A stretch of DNA of 18,917 nucleotides, taken from positions 1-18,917 of the forward strand of contig NZ_JANJXQ010000082.1 of the NCBI RefSeq assembly GCF_024708915.1, read 5' to 3'. The notes under the pieces were generated by a model. The model was not told where the DNA came from, ran no database searches, and worked only from the letters and a program-made list of their open reading frames with translations. The position numbers and the translations under genes were made by a program. This document shows positions 6,636 to 13,312 of this stretch, one piece after another (positions within the stretch are counted from its first letter, which is position 1; every line of letters begins with the position of its first letter). This DNA is from Thiobacillus sp. Its GTDB lineage: Bacteria; Pseudomonadota; Gammaproteobacteria; Burkholderiales; Thiobacillaceae.

Positions 6636-7418
6636 ATGACCGCCACGCTTACTGTTTCGCCGGAATACAAAAACGATCGCGACACGGCAACGGCACGCAG
6701 CGCCCGCTCGACATTCCAGCGCACGCGCATTTCACCCCTCCCGCTTCTCACGGTAAGCCTCGCTCACGCCGGTTTGCTCGGCCTGCTGCTGTTCGCCGCC
6801 GACACACCGCAACCCATTGCGCCGCCGCGGCCGCTGACGATCAGCCTGATCACACCCGAAGCCGCAAAACCACAGCCGGCGCCGCAACCCAAGCCGCGGC
6901 CGCAGCCCAGACCGGCGCCCAAACCACAGCTGCCTGAACCGGTAGTCAAGCCGCTGCCGCCGCCGATACTGGCGGCCAAACCGACGCCTACCCCTGCGCC
7001 GCAGCCGGCGTTCGAAGAAGTGCCCGTGCCGGCTCCCGTAGCCAAACCGGCGCCCGTACCTGAGCCGGTGTCGGCGCCCGAAACAGTACCGGTGCCGGTG
7101 GCGGCCGAAGCCAGCAAACCTGCGCCGGCGCCGCCCACGCCGCCACGCCAGGCGGATTACCTGGCCAATCCCAAGCCGCACTATCCGCCGCTGTCGCGGC
7201 GTCTGGGCGAGGCCGGCACGGTGCGCCTCAACATTCTGGTCAACCCGGACGGCAGTGTCGCGCGCCTGGAGCTGGCGCAAAGCAGCGGCTATCCGCGCCT
7301 CGACCGCTCCGCCATGGAGACGGTTCAGTCCAGCTGGAAATTCGAGCCCGCCCGCCAGGGCGGCAAGCCGGTGGCCGCCTGGGTCATCGTGCCGATCCAA
7401 TTCACTCTCAGGAGCTAA
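6636..7418 (+). CDS. tonB: energy-transducing protein TonB
   Basis: TonB spans the periplasm and passes the energy of the ExbB-ExbD proton channel to outer-membrane receptors. With this start the protein has 260 residues: a membrane anchor at about 35-55 (PLPLLTVSLAHAGLLGLLLF, with the histidine typical of the TonB anchor), a long Pro/Lys/Ala-rich periplasm-spanning region (about 57-165), and a C-terminal domain with YPPLSRRLGEAGTVRL, DGSV and SSGYPRLD. ATG 6636 was chosen because AGG lies about 11 bases upstream and it leaves a reasonable cytoplasmic tail. An in-frame ATG at 6540 would give 292 residues but has no Shine-Dalgarno. exbB begins 3 bp after the stop. It would serve both receptors encoded downstream. 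Confidence 0.92.
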   Translation: MTATLTVSPEYKNDRDTATARSARSTFQRTRISPLPLLTVSLAHAGLLGLLLFAADTPQPIAPPRPLTISLITPEAAKPQPAPQPKPRPQPRPAPKPQLPEPVVKPLPPPILAAKPTPTPAPQPAFEEVPVPAPVAKPAPVPEPVSAPETVPVPVAAEASKPAPAPPTPPRQADYLANPKPHYPPLSRRLGEAGTVRLNILVNPDGSVARLELAQSSGYPRLDRSAMETVQSSWKFEPARQGGKPVAAWVIVPIQFTLRS

Positions 7419-7421
7419 GTC

Positions 7422-8177
7422 ATGGAAACCGCAACACATCCAACCCAGCTGGGCTTCGCCCATTTCCTCGCACAGGCCGACGGCCTCGCGCATTTTCTGC
7501 TCGTCGTGCTGCTCGCGATGTCGGTCATCACCTGGTATCTCATCGCCAGCAAGAGCATTGCCAACTGGCGCATGAAGAAGCACGCGCAGGCTTTCCTGGC
7601 GCGCTTCTGGGATGCGCCCGGCCTGGCCTCGGTGGCCGAATACCTGCAGGGCCACGGCATCAACGACCCGTTCTCGCATCTCACCCACCACGGTCTCAAG
7701 GCCGCCGAGCAGTTCCGCAACAAGACCGGCCAGCGCCTGGTCGAGTCGGGTTCGGAAGACGAATTCCTCACCCGCGCGTTGCGGCGGGCGATCAACCAGG
7801 ACACCGCGCGCCTGGAATACGGTCACACCATGCTGGCGTCGATCGCGTCGTCGGCGCCCTTCGTCGGCCTGTTCGGCACGGTATGGGGCATTTATCACGC
7901 GCTGGTCAACATCGGCATGAGCGGCTCGGGCAGCCTCGACCAGGTCGCCGGCCCGGTCGGCGAGGCGCTGATCATGACCGCACTGGGCCTGGCCGTCGCG
8001 ATCCCCGCGGTGCTTGCCTACAACTTTTTCAACCGCGCCAAGCGCAGCATGCTGTCCGATGTCGACGGCTTCGCACACGACCTGTTCGCCTTCATGTCCA
8101 CCGGCGTGCGCAACAACACCCGCGTCGACAACGGCGCAGTGCGCATCTACAGCGCACCCGCGGCAAGGGGCGCGTGA
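7422..8177 (+). CDS. exbB: biopolymer transport protein ExbB
   Basis: ExbB is the pentameric inner-membrane scaffold of the TonB motor (MotA/TolQ/ExbB proton channel family). The 251-residue protein shows the expected three membrane segments at about 22-43, 137-160 and 176-200, with a large cytoplasmic loop between the first two. The signature APFVGLFGTVWGIYHA (145-160) and the glutamate within GPVGEALIMTALGLAVAIP (E181) are intact. AGGAG sits about 8 bases before ATG 7422. The stop overlaps the exbD start by one base (TGATG), so the two are translationally coupled. The C-terminus after the last helix is about 50 residues, longer than in E. coli ExbB. Confidence 0.95.
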   Translation: METATHPTQLGFAHFLAQADGLAHFLLVVLLAMSVITWYLIASKSIANWRMKKHAQAFLARFWDAPGLASVAEYLQGHGINDPFSHLTHHGLKAAEQFRNKTGQRLVESGSEDEFLTRALRRAINQDTARLEYGHTMLASIASSAPFVGLFGTVWGIYHALVNIGMSGSGSLDQVAGPVGEALIMTALGLAVAIPAVLAYNFFNRAKRSMLSDVDGFAHDLFAFMSTGVRNNTRVDNGAVRIYSAPAARGA

Positions 8178-8596
8178 TGGCCTTCGGCGGACTCGCGAAC
8201 GACAGCGGCGACGGCGACAACGCGGAGATCAACATGATTCCGCTGATCGACGTGATGCTGGTGCTGCTGGTCATCTTCATCATCACCGCGCCGCTGATGA
8301 CGCATGCGGTCAAGGTCGACCTGCCGCAGGCGTCGAGCCAGCCGAACGAGGTGAAGCCCGAAACGATCAATCTCTCGATCAAGGCCAACGGCACGGTGTT
8401 CTGGAATGCCGAGGCGGTCGACGCCGCGGCGTGGCAAACCCGCATGGCCGCCGCCGCGCAGCAGACCCCGCAGCCGGAAATCCATCTGCGCGCCGACGGT
8501 GACCTCGCCTATCGCCATGTCGCGCAGATCATGGCCGACGCCGCGCGTGCCGGTCTCGTCAAGCTGGGATTCGTGACCGACCCCCACACTCAATAA
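8177..8596 (+). CDS. exbD: biopolymer transport protein ExbD
   Basis: ExbD is the single-span partner in the ExbB5-ExbD2 motor that feeds TonB. This 139-residue protein has a short cytoplasmic N-terminus ending in AEINMIPLIDVMLVLL, a membrane helix at about 21-40 with the essential proton-carrying aspartate D25, and a periplasmic C-terminal domain (EIHLRADGDLAYRHV, then VKLGFVTDP). The start overlaps the exbB stop (TGATG); GTG three bases earlier is also in frame. A short hairpin and an SD-overlapping hairpin lie between it and the receptor gene. Confidence 0.95.
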   Translation: MAFGGLANDSGDGDNAEINMIPLIDVMLVLLVIFIITAPLMTHAVKVDLPQASSQPNEVKPETINLSIKANGTVFWNAEAVDAAAWQTRMAAAAQQTPQPEIHLRADGDLAYRHVAQIMADAARAGLVKLGFVTDPHTQ

Positions 8597-8608
8597 GGTT
8601 TCACTACA

Positions 8609-8627
8609 GGACGCAGTCGTCCGTTTT
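8609..8627 (+). terminator. weak hairpin plus TTTT after exbD
   Basis: GGACG (8609-8613), loop CAGT and CGTCC (8618-8622) are followed by G then TTTT (8624-8627). The stem is only 5 bp and the T tract is short, so at most it would be a partial terminator or attenuator lowering transcription into the receptor gene. Confidence 0.3.
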
Positions 8628-8632
8628 CAACC

Positions 8633-8697
8633 CCAGCCAGCCAACCGCATGCCTTGCGTCAAGCCAGCCAGACATATCTGACGCAAGGGAGCAAGCA
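8633..8697 (+). promoter_or_regulatory. structured leader of FecA-like receptor, hairpin over the SD
   Basis: CCAGCCAGCCAA (8633-8644) is followed by a perfect 10-bp stem, CCTTGCGTCA (8652-8661) with TGACGCAAGG (8679-8688). The 17-nt loop begins AGCCAGCCAG. The 3' arm includes the first half of the Shine-Dalgarno AAGGGAG (8685-8691). The same plan, with different arm sequence, occurs before the second receptor gene. It could control ribosome access; the ligand or trigger is unknown. As DNA the dyad could alternatively be a repressor site. Confidence 0.55.
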
Positions 8698-10782
8698 ATG
8701 AACCGTATCACCCGTACTTTCAGGCAGCAGGGCACGGCCCGTGCACTCACCCCATCCCGGCTGGCCGTGGCCGCCGCCTTCGCCCTCAATTTCCCAGCCC
8801 AGGGGATTGCTGCCCAAGCCGAACTGCCGCGCATCGACGTCATCTCGGGCGGCGAAGAAGCCATTGCCAAACAGCCGGGTTCTGTCTCGATCGTCGACAA
8901 AGCGCAACTCGAACGTATCCAGCCGCTCTCCACCGAGGACGCCCTGCGCAAGGTTCCCGGTGTACACATCAAGGGCGAAGAAGAAACGGGTATTGTCGCC
9001 AATATCGGCATTCGCGGCCTGAACGCGGCAGACTACAAGTCGCTGATCCTCGAAGATGGCGTGCCCGTCGCTCCCGGCCTGTTCGTTGGTAACGGCCGCT
9101 ACTACAATCCGCGCATCCAGCGCATGGACGAAATCGAAGTACTGAAGGGCGCCGCTGCGCTGCGCTACGGCCCCAACACCATCGGCGGCGTCGTCAACTA
9201 CAAGACCAAGGATCCCATCGACGGCTTCGCCGTCTCGGGCCGCGCCGGCACGCACAACTATCGCGAAGCCACCATCGAAGCAGGCGGCTCGACCCCTTCG
9301 GGAGAAGCCAGGGCCGGTTTGTTCTACACCCGCGCGTCGAGCGACGGCTTCCAGGACAAAGCGTTCGATATGCAGGACTTCATGCTCAAGGCCGGCATGG
9401 CGCTGGGCGACAACCAGTGGCTGGGCGCGAAATTCACGTATTACGAAAACGACGCCAATATTTCCTATCGTGGCCTGTTCCTTGGCGAATACAACGCCGG
9501 AGCCGAGTACAACCCCGCGCCGGATGACTACTTCCTGACCGAACGCAAATCGCTCGACCTCAACCATATGTGGGAAATCCGTCCCGGCATGAGCCTCAAC
9601 AGCGTGGTCTACTGGAGCGAGATGGTCCGTGACTACTGGCGTTTCGCTATCGACAACGCTGCCTCGACAGCCGCCGGAAGCTGGGTTTACACCAACGCTG
9701 TCAACGGCAACAACCGCGCCTTCGACCGCATCGGTCTGGATTCCCGCCTCACTGTCGCCAACCAGCTATTCGGTGTGGCCGGCGAGGCCGAAATCGGTGT
9801 GCGCGTGATGCAGGAAGAGATGGTCGATCAGGGTATCGCCGCGACCCGCGCCAACCCGCGTACCGGCACGATCAGCTCCGACCGTGTCGATTCCGCCACC
9901 AGCTACGCCCTGTTCGCACAGAATCGCTTCGATGTGACCGACAGGCTCTCGATCACCCCCGGCCTGCGGATTGAAAGCTACAAGCAAGAGCATGAAGACC
10001 TCAAGAACAATGCCAACAACGGCGACAGTTCGAACACCGAATACCTGCCCGGGATCGGCGCGACCTACAAGCTGAACCCCGCTGCCCAGCTTTACGGCAG
10101 CGTCTACAAAGCGTTCTCGCCGCCGCTCAACTCGCAGTCGATCGTGACGGGTCTCGATCAGCAACTCGATGCCGAACATTCCATCAACGTCGAATTCGGC
10201 GTGCGCGGCCAGAGCGGCGCGCTGCGTTACGAATTCACCGCGTTCCAGATGGATTTCGACAACCAGATCACCCCGGCCATCTCCGGCGGTCTGGCGAATG
10301 CGAACGCCGGCAGCACCCTGCATCGCGGCCTGGAAGGCGCACTGGGTTACCGCTGGAACAACGGCTTCAGCGTGGACGGCAACCTGACCTGGATTCCGGT
10401 TTCGGAATACCGCGAAAATCGCGGCGGCGGCATCAACGACGGCAACCGCCTGCCTTACTCGCCGGAATTCCTGGCGAACCTGAGCCTCGGCTACGCATCG
10501 GGCCCGGTCAACGCCGCACTATCGTGGAATTACGTCGACGAGCAATTCGGTTCCGGCGACAACACCACGCCGATTGCCGGCAGCGGAAACGCCATCTGGT
10601 CGGGCCTGATTCCGAGCTACACCACCGTCGATCTCACCGGCAGCTACGACGTCAACAAGCAGCTCAAGCTCTTTGGCGCGATCAAAAACCTGACCGACGA
10701 GCGCTACATCGCCAGTCTGCGCCAAGGCATCTATGCCGGCCCGGAACGGGCATTCGAGGTCGGTGCGAAATACACCTTCTGA
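8698..10782 (+). CDS. TonB-dependent outer-membrane receptor, FecA-like
   Basis: This 694-residue outer-membrane receptor is predicted to import a ferric chelate (FecA-type receptors take ferric dicitrate, but the ligand here is not certain). It has a signal peptide of about 40 residues, a TonB-box-like RIDVISG at 45-51, a plug domain from about 55 to 170 (EDALRKVPGVHI, IRGLNA, RMDEIEVLKGAAALRYGPNTIGG) and a 22-strand-type barrel ending in the aromatic terminus KYTF. There is no N-terminal signalling domain and no FecI/FecR pair beside it, so it is a plain transporter rather than a transducer. ATG 8698 has AAGGGAG 6 bases upstream, part of which lies in a hairpin. It sits 101 bp behind exbD, and the tonB-exbBD genes would energise it. 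Confidence 0.9.
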   Translation: MNRITRTFRQQGTARALTPSRLAVAAAFALNFPAQGIAAQAELPRIDVISGGEEAIAKQPGSVSIVDKAQLERIQPLSTEDALRKVPGVHIKGEEETGIVANIGIRGLNAADYKSLILEDGVPVAPGLFVGNGRYYNPRIQRMDEIEVLKGAAALRYGPNTIGGVVNYKTKDPIDGFAVSGRAGTHNYREATIEAGGSTPSGEARAGLFYTRASSDGFQDKAFDMQDFMLKAGMALGDNQWLGAKFTYYENDANISYRGLFLGEYNAGAEYNPAPDDYFLTERKSLDLNHMWEIRPGMSLNSVVYWSEMVRDYWRFAIDNAASTAAGSWVYTNAVNGNNRAFDRIGLDSRLTVANQLFGVAGEAEIGVRVMQEEMVDQGIAATRANPRTGTISSDRVDSATSYALFAQNRFDVTDRLSITPGLRIESYKQEHEDLKNNANNGDSSNTEYLPGIGATYKLNPAAQLYGSVYKAFSPPLNSQSIVTGLDQQLDAEHSINVEFGVRGQSGALRYEFTAFQMDFDNQITPAISGGLANANAGSTLHRGLEGALGYRWNNGFSVDGNLTWIPVSEYRENRGGGINDGNRLPYSPEFLANLSLGYASGPVNAALSWNYVDEQFGSGDNTTPIAGSGNAIWSGLIPSYTTVDLTGSYDVNKQLKLFGAIKNLTDERYIASLRQGIYAGPERAFEVGAKYTF

Positions 10783-10809
10783 CCCTGCGTCACGACTTCC
10801 GGGGAAAAC

Positions 10810-11036
10810 GTGATCGTCACCATTGACAACCTATCGACCTCCGGCGCGCTGGCGGCAATCCGCCCACAGCCCACCGAGGCGAACCGGGCGGCTGCCCTGT
10901 CGGCCGGCGCGCAGACCGCGCGCGTCAAGAAACCCGGCAACACCCGGAGGACGAGCTACAACTGCGCGGACTCCGGCTTCCCATCATGCGCGCGTTCGAC
11001 CACAGCAAGCTGCTGCGCAAGCGGACGGATCGCTGA
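10810..11036 (+). pseudogene. small gene with apparent frameshift, unknown function
   Basis: From GTG 10810 (GGGGAA just upstream) one frame reads VIVTIDNLSTSGALAAIRPQ and continues to about 10943 with strong G/C at third positions. After that this frame loses coding character, while the frame starting at 10944 gains it and reads PEDELQLRGLRLPIMRAFD, then HSKLLRKRTDR and a stop at 11034-11036. Joined by a -1 shift the product would have about 75 residues, with a basic C-terminus. I do not recognise either half. It lies between the FecA-like receptor and feoA in the same orientation, so it may be an iron-linked small protein that is broken, mis-sequenced or read by recoding. No canonical slippery heptamer is seen in frame near the switch. 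Confidence 0.4.
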
Positions 11037-11063
11037 GTCCCGCCCGTTCTTTTTCCTCTCGCC

Positions 11064-11300
11064 ATGCCAACCCTGAACCAAGCCGCCCTCCTCGCACCCT
11101 GCCGTGTTGCCCGCGTCGACGCTCCGCAAGCCTCGCCCGAGTGGCGAACCTGGCTCGAAGAAATCGGCTTCCTGCCCGGTGAACAGGCGATGCTGATGGC
11201 GCGCGCGCCGGGTGGCGATCCGCTGGTCGTGCGCGTTGGCGGCTCGACCTTCGCGTTGCGCTGCGCCGAGGCCGCGTGCGTCGAAATCGAGGGCGGCTGA
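11064..11300 (+). CDS. feoA: ferrous iron transport protein FeoA
   Basis: FeoA is a small cytoplasmic SH3-like protein needed for ferrous iron uptake through FeoB. The 78-residue product has the FeoA layout: a short N-terminal strand with CRVARVDA, the conserved central WLEEIGFLPGEQAMLMARAP (the L-x-E-x-G-x-x-P-G turn at about 31-40), then DPLVVRVGGSTFALRCAEAACVEI with the typical G-x-x-x-A-L-R ending. Length matches the family (about 75-85). feoB starts 2 bp after its stop, so the pair is surely co-translated. No feoC is found. The Shine-Dalgarno for ATG 11064 is poor, so its translation may depend on the small ORF upstream. Confidence 0.92.
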   Translation: MPTLNQAALLAPCRVARVDAPQASPEWRTWLEEIGFLPGEQAMLMARAPGGDPLVVRVGGSTFALRCAEAACVEIEGG

Positions 11301-11302
11301 CC

Positions 11303-13174
11303 ATGCACACCGCCGTCGTCCATCTGCACCCCGCCGGGCCGCTCGTTGCGCTCGTCGGCAACCCCAACTGCGGCAAGACCGCGCTGTTCAACCGCTTGAC
11401 CGGCAGCCGGCAAAAGGTCGCCAACTACGCCGGAGTGACGGTCGAACGCAAGGAAGGCCGCTTCGCCCTGCCCTCCGGCAAGATGCTGCGCCTGCTCGAC
11501 CTGCCCGGCACGTACAGCCTGCACCCGCGTTCGCCCGATGAACGCGTGACCGCCGACGTGCTCGCAGGCCGCGCGAAGGGCGAAAAACGTCCCGATCTCG
11601 CCGTCGTCGTCGTCGACGCGACCAACCTGCGCCGGACCTTGCGCCTCGCGCTCGCGGTCAAGCGCACCGGCCTGCCGATGCTTGTCGCGTTGAACATGCT
11701 CGATCTGGCCAGGCAGCGCGGCCTCACCATCGACGCTGCGCGGCTCGCCGACGCGCTCGGCGTGCCGGTGGTCGAAACCGTCGCCGTCGAAGGCGGCGGC
11801 GCCGACGCCCTCGTGTGCCAGCTCGACGCCGCCGCCCTGTGGCAGCGCCCCGCCGCGCCCGTATCGGCGGACGCCGCGGTCGAAGCCGACCATGCCGTCG
11901 TCGCACGCCTTCTCGCCGAGCTGGGCCTGGACCGTGCCGCACCGCACCTGCCGTCCGACCGCATCGACCGCGTCGTGTTGAACCCGCTGCTTGGCCTGCC
12001 GCTACTCGCCGTCGTGCTTTTCTTCGTGTTCCAGGCCGTGTTTTCCTGGGCCGAAGCGCCGATGGGCTGGATCGAAGCGGCGACCGGATGGGCCGCTGAG
12101 GGCATCGGCAGGCTGTTGGCGGACGGCTGGTTCAAGAGCCTCGTCGTCGACGGCGTCATCGCCGGCGCGGGCGGCGTCGTCGTCTTTCTGCCGCAGATCG
12201 TCATCCTGTTCTTCTTCATATTGGTATTGGAGGAGTCGGGCTATCTGCCGCGCGCGGCCTTCCTGCTCGACCGCCTCATGGGCGGCGTCGGCTTGTCGGG
12301 GCGCTCGTTCATCCCGTTGCTCTCCAGCTTCGCCTGCGCCATCCCCGGCATCATGGCTGCGCGCACCATCTCGAACCCCAGAGATCGCCTGGTCACCATC
12401 ATGATCGCGCCGCTCATGACCTGCTCGGCGCGTCTGCCGGTCTACGCGCTCCTGATTGGCGCGTTCATCCCGCGCCGCGAAGTCGGCGGCTTCGAATTGC
12501 AGGGGCTGGTGCTGTTCGCCCTTTACGTCGCCGGCATCTCCGGCGCGATGCTCATCGCGTGGCTCGCCAAGCATCTCACCGGCCACGGTTTCAAAGCGCC
12601 GCTGATGATGGAGCTGCCCGCCTACCATCTGCCGCGCGTACGCAACGTCGCAATCGGCCTGTGGCAGCGGATCAAGATCTTTCTGCGCCGGGTCGGCGGG
12701 ATCATCCTGGCGCTCACCATCCTGCTGTGGTTCCTGTCGAGCTACCCTGCGCCGCCCGTCGGCGCGACCGGCCCCGCCATCGAATACAGCCTCGCCGGCA
12801 CCATCGGCCGTGCGCTCGAAGCCGTGTTCGCGCCCATCGGCTTCAACTGGCAGATCAGCGTTTCACTGATTCCAGGGCTGGCTGCGCGCGAAGTCATGGT
12901 CGGTGCGCTCGGTACGGTATACGCGCTCTCCGCCACCGGTAAAGAAACCGGCGCGCTCACGACGCTGATTGCGGGCCAGTGGAGTCTCGCCACCGCCTTG
13001 TCGCTGCTCGCCTGGTTCGTCTTCGCGCCGCAATGCCTCGCCACGCTGGCCACCGTCAAGCGCGAAACCGGCGGCTGGACCATGCCGCTGATCATGGCCG
13101 GGTATCTGTTCGCCCTGGCGTATCTGGCTTCGTTCATCACCTACCGCCTGGCGCTCGCGGCAGGCTGGGGATAG
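11303..13174 (+). CDS. feoB: ferrous iron transporter FeoB
   Basis: FeoB is the inner-membrane Fe2+ transporter with an N-terminal G-protein domain. The 623-residue protein has G1 GNPNCGKT (19-26), G2 in VTVERKEG, G3 DLPGTYSL and G4 NMLD, followed by a helical GDI-like spacer, and then a membrane domain of two Gate repeats: the first holds SFACAIPGIMAARTI, the second the matching GLAAREVMVGALGTVYAL. It is shorter than E. coli FeoB (773), mainly in the loops, and ends shortly after the last helix. The start ATG 11303 lies 2 bp after feoA; a longer in-frame start would overlap feoA by 25 nt without family support. Its position between two receptors that handle ferric iron is notable. Confidence 0.95.
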   Translation: MHTAVVHLHPAGPLVALVGNPNCGKTALFNRLTGSRQKVANYAGVTVERKEGRFALPSGKMLRLLDLPGTYSLHPRSPDERVTADVLAGRAKGEKRPDLAVVVVDATNLRRTLRLALAVKRTGLPMLVALNMLDLARQRGLTIDAARLADALGVPVVETVAVEGGGADALVCQLDAAALWQRPAAPVSADAAVEADHAVVARLLAELGLDRAAPHLPSDRIDRVVLNPLLGLPLLAVVLFFVFQAVFSWAEAPMGWIEAATGWAAEGIGRLLADGWFKSLVVDGVIAGAGGVVVFLPQIVILFFFILVLEESGYLPRAAFLLDRLMGGVGLSGRSFIPLLSSFACAIPGIMAARTISNPRDRLVTIMIAPLMTCSARLPVYALLIGAFIPRREVGGFELQGLVLFALYVAGISGAMLIAWLAKHLTGHGFKAPLMMELPAYHLPRVRNVAIGLWQRIKIFLRRVGGIILALTILLWFLSSYPAPPVGATGPAIEYSLAGTIGRALEAVFAPIGFNWQISVSLIPGLAAREVMVGALGTVYALSATGKETGALTTLIAGQWSLATALSLLAWFVFAPQCLATLATVKRETGGWTMPLIMAGYLFALAYLASFITYRLALAAGWG

Positions 13175-13254
13175 GCATTGCCATTCGTCGCTTCACAACC
13201 AGCAGCGCGACCTGACCATTACATGCGTTCAATCAAGCAAAAATTTCTCAACCG

Positions 13255-13312
13255 CCAGCCAGCCAAGCGTTTTGCTCCGCCAGCCCGTTATTTTCCAATC
13301 AGGAGCAAATCC
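13255..13312 (+). promoter_or_regulatory. structured leader of Fiu-like receptor, hairpin over the SD
   Basis: CCAGCCAGCCAA (13255-13266) is followed by a perfect 8-bp stem, TTTGCTCC (13271-13278) with GGAGCAAA (13302-13309). The 23-nt loop begins GCCAGCCC. The 3' arm contains GGAG of the Shine-Dalgarno AGGAG (13301-13305), 7 bases before ATG 13313. The layout repeats that of the first receptor leader, with arms of different sequence but conserved pairing. The remaining 80 bp back to feoB show no Fur box and no clear promoter. Confidence 0.55.

Noticed and set aside
6842..7140. Pro/Lys/Ala-rich repeats in tonB as a tandem-repeat expansion of special interest
   Set aside because: A long Pro-rich periplasm-spanning linker is the normal feature of TonB; the repeats are irregular at the DNA level.
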